From an uncultured Saprospiraceae bacterium (lineage in GTDB: Bacteria; Bacteroidota; Bacteroidia; Chitinophagales; Saprospiraceae), in assembly GCA_938003955.1 (NCBI GenBank), contig CALKXE010000021.1:35895-98556 (forward strand): 62,662 nucleotides of DNA. Reading direction: 5' to 3'. Position numbers and translations under genes: made by a program. Below are positions 55,467 to 62,662 of the stretch, in pieces (the stretch's first letter is position 1; every line of letters starts with the position of its first letter). The notes beneath the pieces are model-generated. The model had not been told where the DNA came from. It saw nothing but the letters and a program-made list of their open reading frames with translations, and ran no database searches.

Positions 55467-56708
55467 ATGAGATTTTTTAATAGTCTATTATTATTGACAA
55501 TCTGCGTATTCATTATTTCTTGTAATGATTCTAATCAATACAAAGAAATCACATACGACGTTGAGAATCCGGATTTTTCCTTCTTAAAAGAAGTACTAAA
55601 AGGTAAAAGAATTGTAGCGCTGGGCGAATCCTCTCACGGGTATGGTGATTTGCAATTACTCAAAGGTAAAATGATACAGTATCTCCATGATGAGTTAGAT
55701 TATGACGTGTTTTTAATGGAAGCTGGATATGGCGACGCCAAGATTTCTTGGGAAAACATCGAGCATTCTGATAACGGTGTAGAAACTAAAGATTATAGCC
55801 TTTATGGCAATTTTAGGAGCGAAGAACTTAATCCTCTTTTTAAATATATCAAAGAGCAAAGTGAGACAGAAAATAAATTAACCTACTCGGGCTACGACAC
55901 TCAGATTTCTGGAGACGCTTTTAAACTAAAGTTGAGAAATATAATTAACAAAGTAGAAATCCAGATTATACAAGACAGTGTACAATCTGGTCTTAAATCA
56001 TTTAATACAATGTTTCAATTGCGGGATAGCGTCGAAGCATTCTATTACCACAAAAACAAATTATTAGCAGGTATTGATCTTGCTATCTCTGTTCTTGATG
56101 ACAATAAAGAGGAAATTTTAGAAAAGGAATTTGCCAGTGAACAGGAATTTAATATAGAACTACATGCATTAGAATACCTTCGTAAATCAGTGGATTATAA
56201 GTTCGGTGAAGCATATACTGTAGGATTAGCATTAAGAGATAGTCTTATGGCACAAAATGTAATTCAACAAATAAAAACAGAGTACCCGAATAAGAAGATA
56301 ATTATTTGGGGACATAATGGACATATCGAAAAAATATCAGGAGAAGGTGATAATATAAAATGGATGGGCCATTTTTTAGCAGAAGAGTTTGGCAAAGACT
56401 ACTATGCCTTAGGCATCTATTGTAAAAAAGGAGGTGTATTTACACACTGGAATAAAACCAACAAGCCGTTTGACATCACTCAAGATGGATTCATAGAAAA
56501 AACATTATTTGACAAAAGTCAAGATGGCATCTTTGTGAATCTACCAAAATACCGACTTGATAATACTGAATGGTATCACAATCAAATATTTGGATATGAA
56601 CCTGAAGCCGGAGGTAAAGTTTCATTCATCCCCTCTAAGAGGTTTGATGGTGTAATGTTACTACCAGAAACAGATATACCTACTTTTATATCCAGAAGCT
56701 CTAGATAA
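55467..56708 (+). CDS. Erythromycin-esterase-like lipoprotein
   Basis: Lipid-anchored protein of 413 residues (lipobox at C19, FIISC). The fold shows the erythromycin-esterase/EreA-like landmarks: IVALGESSHGYGDLQLLKG (about residue 48) with the conserved E-x-x-H catalytic-type motif, VFLMEAGYGDA (about 85), and IIWGHNGHIEK (about 275) with a second His. Chromosomal members in Bacteroidota are widespread and mostly of unknown substrate; macrolide resistance should not be assumed. Its TAA stop (56706-56708) directly abuts the stop of the convergent MFS gene, leaving no spacer. Confidence 0.88.
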   Translation: MRFFNSLLLLTICVFIISCNDSNQYKEITYDVENPDFSFLKEVLKGKRIVALGESSHGYGDLQLLKGKMIQYLHDELDYDVFLMEAGYGDAKISWENIEHSDNGVETKDYSLYGNFRSEELNPLFKYIKEQSETENKLTYSGYDTQISGDAFKLKLRNIINKVEIQIIQDSVQSGLKSFNTMFQLRDSVEAFYYHKNKLLAGIDLAISVLDDNKEEILEKEFASEQEFNIELHALEYLRKSVDYKFGEAYTVGLALRDSLMAQNVIQQIKTEYPNKKIIIWGHNGHIEKISGEGDNIKWMGHFLAEEFGKDYYALGIYCKKGGVFTHWNKTNKPFDITQDGFIEKTLFDKSQDGIFVNLPKYRLDNTEWYHNQIFGYEPEAGGKVSFIPSKRFDGVMLLPETDIPTFISRSSR

Positions 56709-57920
56709 CTAATTGCCCTTGGCCACTTTTATTCTTTTTACTAAAAAGATTGTACAGATTCCAAAGAAGATAGAAATAATTCCTACCCATGGGTAGTTAT
56801 AAAATTTATCATCTTCTCCCAAAAACATAACTTGTCCTGCGATTAAGGAAGATAATCCTATTGCCAATTGTTGAAGTGCTGACTTTATACTCATAAAACT
56901 GCCTCGATTGACCTGACTTGCCGCAGCTGTTATTATTGTATTCGGTGATATCATTCTTCCACTTGCAAAAACGAAAAACATTGTCGTAAAACTAATCGCA
57001 ATCCACACCGGCACGACCTTGAGGTTAGTTATCAATAGTGTAGGAATAAAAGAGAGAAACATCACTATCGTAAACACTCGCATGACTCCATACTTATCCG
57101 TCATCTTACCAATGAATGGGGCAGAAACAATCGTAGCTATGCCACCACAAAAAAATTGTAACGCGATCTCCTCCTGGCTAAGTCCAACATTCGCAATCAG
57201 ATAGGGTGAGATAAATGGAATAATCATAAAGTGAGCCAAGACCAATACAAATCCAGCCAATAATGCATTCAGCTGATTAGAGTCCGATGTTATTGTTCTA
57301 ATCGTCTTCGAAAAGTCCACATGCTTATCCTGACTACTTAGATGAGAAGTCATATTTGGAAATACAAGCGCTACAAAAGCTGCAATCAATAATGCCGATG
57401 CGCCAATCACAATAAAAGGTAGGTGCCAACTGCTCTTAGCCGCAAGATAAATTCCTATAGGAATACCAAGTGCCGAGGCCGCAGAGAATGCAGCAAATAA
57501 AATTCCCATTGCCGCTCCTCGCTCCTTAAATTTATAAAGATCACTAACAATAGATAGAACCATAGCTCCTATCATACCTCCGAAAAATCCCGTAAAAACC
57601 CGTAATGATACCAATTGAAAATAATTTTCTGCAAATGCACAAGCCAATGTACCTAACCCGAACCCTATGTATATAAATAATAAACACGTCTTACGATCAA
57701 ACCGATCTAGATAAAATACGCCGATAATACTGGAGAAAAATGCAGAAAGTGCATACGAAGAAACAAGAAGGCTATATTCACCAGAACTAATTTCAAACTC
57801 TTTGATGAATATATCTCCCAACGGCATTATTAACATAGAATCTACTATGTGGATGAAATTAACCAATGCAAGGGTAAATAGAATTAATTTTCGATTTTCG
57901 AGTTGTTTAATATGCGCCAT
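56709..57920 (-). CDS. MFS transporter (DHA1-like)
   Basis: Inner-membrane transporter of 403 residues with 12 predicted hydrophobic segments. The loop 2-3 motif is present in the form YLDRFDRKTCLLF (about residue 71), and FTGFFGGMIGAMVLSIVSDLY (about 110) supplies the TM4 pattern; the second half repeats it as GKMTDKYGVMRVF (about 268). The closest general type is the drug/metabolite efflux DHA1 group (AraJ/Bcr-like); the substrate is not shown. It is convergent with and abutting the esterase-like gene. Confidence 0.9.
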   Translation of the reverse strand: MAHIKQLENRKLILFTLALVNFIHIVDSMLIMPLGDIFIKEFEISSGEYSLLVSSYALSAFFSSIIGVFYLDRFDRKTCLLFIYIGFGLGTLACAFAENYFQLVSLRVFTGFFGGMIGAMVLSIVSDLYKFKERGAAMGILFAAFSAASALGIPIGIYLAAKSSWHLPFIVIGASALLIAAFVALVFPNMTSHLSSQDKHVDFSKTIRTITSDSNQLNALLAGFVLVLAHFMIIPFISPYLIANVGLSQEEIALQFFCGGIATIVSAPFIGKMTDKYGVMRVFTIVMFLSFIPTLLITNLKVVPVWIAISFTTMFFVFASGRMISPNTIITAAASQVNRGSFMSIKSALQQLAIGLSSLIAGQVMFLGEDDKFYNYPWVGIISIFFGICTIFLVKRIKVAKGN

Positions 57921-58096
57921 TCAAGATTTTTAGAAGGATTTAAAACGTATTTAGTAACGTATAGTTGTGGGAAATTGAGTCGAAGAAAAGTCAATACTCA
58001 AAAATCGTTGGCAAAAATGGAACAAAATTTGTATTTTTAATATTATAATTTTGAACTGAATAAAAGTCGTACTGGCTTTTATAAAACAAAATATAC

Positions 58097-59050
58097 ATGT
58101 CAAATAGAACAATACCTACTGTAGACCTATCAAAATTTGTACATGGAAGTACAGAAGAGCGCAAGACGTTCGTAGATAAATTAGGAAAAGCATTCAACGA
58201 AGTAGGTTTCGTAGGAGTCGTAAATCATGGTATTCCAAAAGAGCTTGTTGATGGATTCTATAATGAGTCTAAAACATTCTTTAGCCAGCCTGTTTCACTT
58301 AAACGAAAGTATAAATTAGACGGATTAGCTGGACAACGAGGTTATACATCTTTTGGAACTGAGCACGCGAAGCAGAGTCAAGTGGCAGATCTAAAGGAGT
58401 TTTTTCAAATCGGTCAGTGGGTTTCACCAGATCACCCGCTCAAGCACGAATATCCTGACAATGTGTATACAGAAGAAACTCCGGAGTTTTATGATAAAGG
58501 TAAAGACCTATACAAAGGGTTTGAAGACGCAGGAGGCCATTTATTAAGGGCTATTGCACTGCACTTGGATCTTCCTGAGAATTATTTCACAGAAAGAATC
58601 TATGACGGAAACAGTATTCTTCGTTCAATACACTACCCACCAATCACAGAAGAACCAAGAAGTGCTATTCGAGCTGAACAGCATGAAGATATAAACCTTA
58701 TCACACTTTTAGTAGGTGCCTCAGCAGGAGGATTACAACTACTCAATGCAGATAGTGAATGGCTAGATATCACGCCTGAAGAAGATGAAATAGTAATTAA
58801 TGTCGGTGACATGCTTCAGAGATTGACAAACAACTACTTAAAATCTACAACACACAGAGTAATAAATCCACCGAAAGAACAATGGCATGTCCCTAGACTT
58901 TCTATACCGTTTTTCTTGCATCCTAAAGGTGCTGTTTCATTAAATTGTCTAGAATCATGCGTGACTGAAGAGAGACCTCTTGCTTATGAACCGATTACTG
59001 CCGGTGAGTATCTTGATGAAAGGTTAAGAGAAATCGGTCTAAAGAAATAG
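58097..59050 (+). CDS. Isopenicillin-N-synthase-like 2OG-Fe(II) oxygenase
   Basis: Non-haem iron oxygenase of 317 residues. The N-terminal DIOX_N-like part has GKAFNEVGFVGVVNHGIP (about 31-48); the double-stranded beta-helix core holds the iron ligands H196, D198 (EQHEDIN) and H253 (THRVINP). The oxoglutarate-binding R-x-S type motif follows in PRLSIPFFLHP. Bacterial members oxidise various small molecules; no substrate can be named. It is monocistronic; -7-like TAATTTTG lies at 58046-58053. Confidence 0.92.
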   Translation: MSNRTIPTVDLSKFVHGSTEERKTFVDKLGKAFNEVGFVGVVNHGIPKELVDGFYNESKTFFSQPVSLKRKYKLDGLAGQRGYTSFGTEHAKQSQVADLKEFFQIGQWVSPDHPLKHEYPDNVYTEETPEFYDKGKDLYKGFEDAGGHLLRAIALHLDLPENYFTERIYDGNSILRSIHYPPITEEPRSAIRAEQHEDINLITLLVGASAGGLQLLNADSEWLDITPEEDEIVINVGDMLQRLTNNYLKSTTHRVINPPKEQWHVPRLSIPFFLHPKGAVSLNCLESCVTEERPLAYEPITAGEYLDERLREIGLKK

Positions 59051-59179
59051 CGTAGAGCAACTCAATTTTGTTATTTGTCAGTGGAAAGTAATCTATCATT
59101 GATATTGATGAATAGAACCTAAAGCATAACTGACTATCAATTATTTGATGTATTTTTGCTTTAGTAAAAAATAAGAAAT

Positions 59180-59380
59180 ATGAAATCATTATTATTTATT
59201 GGCGGACTTGGTGGTATGGAGTTAGTTATCATCGCTTTTATTGTGTTACTACTTTTTGGTGGTAAGAAGCTTCCAGAACTAATGAAAGGCTTAGGAAAAG
59301 GTATAAGAGAATTCAATAATGCAAAAGCAAGTATTGAAACAGAAGTAAAAGAAAGTTTGAAAGAGGTAGAAGATAAGTAA
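59180..59380 (+). CDS. tatA: Twin-arginine translocase subunit TatA
   Basis: Tat pore-forming subunit of 66 residues. One N-terminal transmembrane helix (about 9-27, MELVIIAFIVLLLFGGKKLPE), in which the FGGKKLPEL hinge is the TatA signature, is followed by an amphipathic helix (GLGKGIREFNNA) and a charged tail. tatC is not adjacent. A long-stem terminator follows. Confidence 0.94.
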   Translation: MKSLLFIGGLGGMELVIIAFIVLLLFGGKKLPELMKGLGKGIREFNNAKASIETEVKESLKEVEDK

Positions 59381-59403
59381 ACTACTTCTTTTGTATTACT
59401 TTT

Positions 59404-59445
59404 AAAATGGGATTTTGTCAATTTGACGAAGTCCCATTTTTTTTG
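59404..59445 (+). terminator. Terminator after tatA
   Basis: An 18-bp stem (AAAATGGGATTTTGTCAA / TTGACGAAGTCCCATTTT, two wobbles) with almost no loop, followed by further T residues. Confidence 0.9.
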
Positions 59446-59488
59446 TATTTTAGCTATGCAATAGTTGGTCTAAAATGGGAATACTTAC

Positions 59489-59515
59489 GGAGGTGATAAA
59501 ACTCACCCTATGTAA
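59489..59515 (+). promoter_or_regulatory. Perfect anti-SD complement followed by a start-stop pair
   Basis: GGAGGTGAT (59489-59497) is complementary to the 16S 3' end, unusual for this clade. It is followed 12 nt later by ATG TAA (59510-59515), not by the start of the downstream gene at 59532. GGTGA and TCACC can also pair into a small hairpin that hides the site. Confidence 0.4.
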
Positions 59516-59531
59516 TCATAAACCTTAAGAT

Positions 59532-61787
59532 ATGAAACAACTATTATTTCTCTTTCTTACAATCCTGCAGTGCACAACTTTATTTCCTCTAAATGCAAGT
59601 GGCAGTTCCTATGAAAATAACGACTACATATCCACAGCCCCTATTAGATCTTTTATTACTTCCATTGACACGTCACTAGGAGAAATTATTGTCTGTGATG
59701 ATGAGCCTTTTTTTATTGACGGTGATGCATATTTTGAAACAGGATCATTCGAAGTCACTATAGAAAGTTCGCAAAGTGGGTGTGATTCAGTCATCTCATT
59801 TAGCATACTAAATATTACTCCCATTGCAATAATCGATGGTATATCAGAAGTAATTTGTACCAATGATTTGATAGTCCTTAATGCAAGTAGTTCTGAATTA
59901 AATCTAAATGCAGTAAATACCTACTTATGGAAAAAAAACGGCCTATTTTACGATGATGCCGAATCAATATCAGCCAGTTCGGGACTATTTACACTGACTA
60001 TAGTTTCTTCTATTGCAGACGTAATTTGCTCTCATACAACAGCATTCGAAGTTCCCATTTCTCCTCTATTTAATCCTATTATTGATGGGGAGATAGATAC
60101 ACTTTGCTCGCAAGACTGCACGACTCTAAACGTCCAACAACAAACCGAAACTTATACATACTTATGGGAAAACGATGCTACTACAATAGACATAATTGTT
60201 TGCCCAGAGATTACGACCACTTATTCTGTTTCAGTTACAGATAATAACGGCTGCGAGCAAATAGCTAATACTACCGTCAATGTAAATCCTTTAGAAAGTT
60301 TTGATGCCCTAAATGCGCAAATTTGCATAGGAGACACCTTAGACATATCGACCTACATCGAATATAACATCATATTATCCAATCCAGAGCTTGCAGTCAT
60401 CGATAACAATAGTCTGACGGGACTCAATGTTGGAACTATAGATATCATCCTTTATGATCAAGACGGATGTCTCCAACCAAATACTAACTTATTTGTGACG
60501 ATTATTGAATGTATACCTAACTGTGTCTCGAAGGATACTACCATTGTAGCAGAAATATGTGAAGGGGACTCTATTTTCGGTTATATAACTACAGGAATGT
60601 ATGCAGATACTTTTGCAATAGGAGAAATGTGTGACTCGATCGTATTTATTGATTTGACAATTTTATCTAGCTTTCAGGACTCTGTAGCTATCGACATATG
60701 TTTTGGAGAATCATACAATGGCATCGACGAAACATCTATGTTCAATGATACGCTCCAATCAGTAGACGGATGTGATTCTATAGTATTTATTGATTTAAAA
60801 ATTTCACCTAATATTCTTGACTCTATAGCTATAGACATATGTTTTGGGGAATCGTACAACGGGGTAGACGAAACATCTACAATCATCGATACTTTTCAGT
60901 CAGTTGAAGGTTGTGATTCTATTATTTATTCATCTATTTCTGTAAAAGGTTTAATAAGCGATACTATAAATATTGATCTCTGCGATGGCGATGATTATAT
61001 GGGTTTCACAATGAGTGGTAACTTTACCGATACCTTAACAGCATCTAATGGCTGTGACTCTATTTTGTTTTTGAACATTTCGATTATTCCAATAGTCAAC
61101 AGTAATCTTTCTATAACCATTTGTGAAGGCGAAGAGTACGAAGGGTACACAGAGATGGGAGTATATCAGAATACAATAGTAAGCACTCTAGGCTGTGATT
61201 CTACAATCACGTTAAATCTAGAGGTTGTTGCTATTGACAAAGACACTATTGATGTAACCATATGTGAAGGCGTATCATTTTTAGGATATTCAGAACAGGG
61301 ACAATATATTGATACTACCTTTTCTCAAGAAGGATGTACAGAACTTAGAATTCTGAATCTTAATGTGATTGATAGCGCATTCATTGAATTCGACACGTTA
61401 ATTTGTCCTGGAGATACACTAATGGGGTCGGTAATATTTGATGAAGGTATTTATTCATTTGAAAGTGTGGGCGAACAAGGCTGTCCAGTAACGACATTCG
61501 TATCTGTATTATTCAAAGAAGAAGGTTGCTCTGTAGGAATAAATGATTTTGATAATGATGGGCAAGTAATAGTATACCCTAACCCTACAAATGGAATACT
61601 TAATATTGAGTCTGTTAATCCATTTCGATTTTGCTTATACGGGATAGATGGCTCTCAGATATTTTACGACCCTGACCTTCAAGAAAGTGCTTTATTGGAT
61701 TTATCAACTTTAAAAAATGGAATTTACATTCTCAAATTAAATTCGAACAGTCTGAATGTGTATAAAAAGATCATCAAAACGAATTAG
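59532..61787 (+). CDS. Secreted Cys-repeat protein with type IX sorting domain
   Basis: Extracellular protein of 751 residues. After the signal peptide (about 1-22), an Ig/PKD-like region (about 80-325) precedes a series of ~45-residue modules. Each opens with a C-x-G-[ED/E-like] motif and closes with GCDSI (for example CEGDSIFGY … MCDSIVF and CFGESYNG … GCDSIVF). About seven consecutive modules (about 338-660) are seen, and an isolated similar one near the N-terminus. The C-terminal ~70 residues (VYPNPTNGILNIESVNP, LKNGIYILKL) are a type A type-IX-secretion sorting domain, which would carry it across the outer membrane. Function probably adhesive or structural; the substrate is unknown. Confidence 0.9.
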   Translation: MKQLLFLFLTILQCTTLFPLNASGSSYENNDYISTAPIRSFITSIDTSLGEIIVCDDEPFFIDGDAYFETGSFEVTIESSQSGCDSVISFSILNITPIAIIDGISEVICTNDLIVLNASSSELNLNAVNTYLWKKNGLFYDDAESISASSGLFTLTIVSSIADVICSHTTAFEVPISPLFNPIIDGEIDTLCSQDCTTLNVQQQTETYTYLWENDATTIDIIVCPEITTTYSVSVTDNNGCEQIANTTVNVNPLESFDALNAQICIGDTLDISTYIEYNIILSNPELAVIDNNSLTGLNVGTIDIILYDQDGCLQPNTNLFVTIIECIPNCVSKDTTIVAEICEGDSIFGYITTGMYADTFAIGEMCDSIVFIDLTILSSFQDSVAIDICFGESYNGIDETSMFNDTLQSVDGCDSIVFIDLKISPNILDSIAIDICFGESYNGVDETSTIIDTFQSVEGCDSIIYSSISVKGLISDTINIDLCDGDDYMGFTMSGNFTDTLTASNGCDSILFLNISIIPIVNSNLSITICEGEEYEGYTEMGVYQNTIVSTLGCDSTITLNLEVVAIDKDTIDVTICEGVSFLGYSEQGQYIDTTFSQEGCTELRILNLNVIDSAFIEFDTLICPGDTLMGSVIFDEGIYSFESVGEQGCPVTTFVSVLFKEEGCSVGINDFDNDGQVIVYPNPTNGILNIESVNPFRFCLYGIDGSQIFYDPDLQESALLDLSTLKNGIYILKLNSNSLNVYKKIIKTN

Positions 61788-61941
61788 AGTGAGTATTTAG
61801 TAAGTAATAACCATGTAAAACCAATCACTTTTACTTTTCAACCAAAAAAAATTACATCTAAACCAATTTTTTAGGTCATATCAGCCACAAATAAGATTAA
61901 ATGCATTTTCTTTGTGGTACATTGACAAAATAGATCAAAAG

Positions 61942-62067
61942 ATGGCAGGAAGTAATGACTACGGAAGAAAAGGATCATGTGTAGGAAGAGGAGCGCTCTT
62001 TTTAGCATTAATCATAATCATGTTAATTTGGATTTACTACAAAAACCAAAATGGTGTTCCAGGATAG
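61942..62067 (+). CDS. 41-residue single-pass membrane protein
   Basis: A short reading frame begins with ATG at 61942 and ends at TAG 62065-62067: a basic, Gly-rich N-terminus (MAGSNDYGRKGSCVGRG), one hydrophobic helix (ALFLALIIIMLIWIYY), and a short polar tail. The composition is that of a real small membrane protein rather than a chance frame, and a terminator hairpin (62106-62131) follows. The role is unknown. Conservation in relatives would decide. Confidence 0.6.
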   Translation: MAGSNDYGRKGSCVGRGALFLALIIIMLIWIYYKNQNGVPG

Positions 62068-62105
62068 AAATCCTTGAATCCACATGAAAATAAATACAAA
62101 TACTC

Positions 62106-62137
62106 AAAGCTTTAGCACTTGCTAGGGCTTTTTGTAT
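62106..62137 (+). terminator. Terminator before scpB
   Basis: AAAGCTTTAGC and GCTAGGGCTTT pair (two wobbles) around ACTT, followed by TTTGT. Confidence 0.75.
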
Positions 62138-62142
62138 TTTTG
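62135..62142 (+). promoter_or_regulatory. -7 element for scpB
   Basis: TATTTTTG directly after the terminator hairpin, 32 bp before the TTG start at 62175. Confidence 0.5.
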
Positions 62143-62174
62143 GAGAATTAAAACACATTTGTAATAAACAAGCT

Positions 62175-62662
62175 TTGGATAAATTAGCCCACCATATCGA
62201 AGCGCTCATTTTTGTTTCAGAACAATCAATGACGCTCAAAGAGATTAAAAATTGCCTAGACGAACAGTTCGCTACCAAAATCAAAAAGGAGGAACTACTA
62301 CTTGCCATTGATCAACTAAAAGAAAAATATCAAAGTGACGATTTTGCTTTAGAAATAGTAGAGATATCAAATGGATATAGGTTTATGACCAAGGGTGCTT
62401 ACTACAATACAGTAGCTACATATCTGAGACAATCAACCAAAAAGAAACTATCTAAATCGGCACTGGAGACTCTATCCATAATCGCCTATAAACAACCTGT
62501 CATAAAGAGTGAGCTAGAACAAATAAGAGGCGTAAGCTGTGATTACAGTATCCAGAAACTTCTCGAAAAAGAACTCATAGAAATAGAAGGAAGAAGTGAA
62601 GGACCAGGAAGACCATTATTATATGCTACCTCAGCAAAGTTTATGGACTACTTTGGGTTGAA
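62175..62662 (+). CDS. scpB: Segregation and condensation protein B (partial)
   Basis: The N-terminal ~162 residues of ScpB, a winged-helix subunit of the SMC-ScpA-ScpB condensin that compacts and separates chromosomes. Landmarks: HHIEALIFVSEQSMTLKEIK at the start, LEIVEISNGYRFMTK, KKKLSKSALETLSIIAYKQP, and VIKSELEQIRGV with KLLEKELIEIEGRSEGPGRP toward the window edge. No ATG exists upstream in frame; the start is taken as TTG at 62175, the first usable codon after the -7 element. The gene runs off the right edge. Confidence 0.92.
   Translation, partial: MDKLAHHIEALIFVSEQSMTLKEIKNCLDEQFATKIKKEELLLAIDQLKEKYQSDDFALEIVEISNGYRFMTKGAYYNTVATYLRQSTKKKLSKSALETLSIIAYKQPVIKSELEQIRGVSCDYSIQKLLEKELIEIEGRSEGPGRPLLYATSAKFMDYFGL

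Noticed and set aside
55467..56708. Macrolide-resistance gene
   Set aside because: Only the esterase fold is shared. It is a chromosomal lipoprotein next to an unknown gene, with no mobile-element context, so resistance cannot be claimed.
62018..62308. 96-codon minus-strand frame near the right edge
   Set aside because: It overlaps scpB, a terminator and the small membrane gene; it is a shadow of the scpB coding strand.
1..62662. tRNA, rRNA, prophage or insertion-sequence genes
   Set aside because: None was recognised on either strand by eye; a covariance-model and transposase profile search would be needed to exclude short or diverged ones.

Overview
The window looks like chromosomal DNA of an AT-rich member of the Bacteroidota (roughly 37% G+C by eye). 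Clade markers seen are: a TonB-dependent receptor with a carboxypeptidase-like N-terminal domain followed by a DUF4249-type lipoprotein, a GldB-family lipoprotein, a C-terminal type IX secretion sorting domain, DUF3127 and DUF547 proteins, several TAnnTTTG-type -7 promoter elements, and few Shine-Dalgarno sites. A free-living, probably marine or Saprospiria/Chitinophagia-like bacterium is plausible, but no rRNA gene is present to prove it.

Layout. 1-6.2 kb: LytTR two-component pair divergent from a TonB receptor/lipoprotein pair. 6.3-13.9 kb: glycyl-tRNA synthetase, a peroxidase-like/ArsS radical SAM pair, acyl-CoA synthetase, a YchJ-like protein and a beta-CASP metallo-hydrolase. 14.2-16.8 kb (minus): a DUF547 protein overlapping an outer-membrane barrel frame, then polyprenyl diphosphate synthase. 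17.2-25.1 kb: envelope proteins, including a two-lipoprotein operon with a zinc-protease motif and a three-part peptidase-like/propeller/barrel protein. 25.3-36.6 kb: POT peptide transporter, PpiD-like foldase, omega-amidase-like hydrolase, RpoN, aminopeptidase P, Nif3-like and zinc-ribbon proteins. 36.9-40.8 kb: three exported proteins in a row (YHYH lipoprotein, di-haem peroxidase, sulfatase). 40.9-51.5 kb: acyl-CoA dehydrogenase, DUF3127, a decayed toxin-antitoxin locus, TesB, Nudix hydrolase, GldB, dipeptidyl peptidase IV and a PIF1-like helicase. 51.5-55 kb: a repeat-rich spacer, thrS, and a triplicated hairpin array upstream of thrS. 55-62.7 kb: unknown protein, erythromycin-esterase-like lipoprotein, MFS transporter, 2OG-Fe(II) oxygenase, TatA, a Cys-repeat type IX cargo, a 41-residue membrane protein and the start of scpB.

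Most genes are single units with their own hairpin terminators. No transposase, prophage, CRISPR array, tRNA or rRNA was recognised. The most notable signals lie at the edges of ordinary genes: (1) a dnaX-type A_AAA_AAG heptamer in an A10 run, placed to fuse the DUF547 protein by -1 frameshift to a methionine-less, signal-less barrel frame; (2) three tandem copies of a ~90-bp hairpin unit between a -7 element and thrS; (3) a ParE-like toxin broken by a frameshift and a TGG-to-TGA change beside an intact antitoxin; (4) nested inverted and tandem repeats in several spacers; (5) the uncharacterised YHYH/peroxidase/sulfatase and zinc-protease lipoprotein gene sets.
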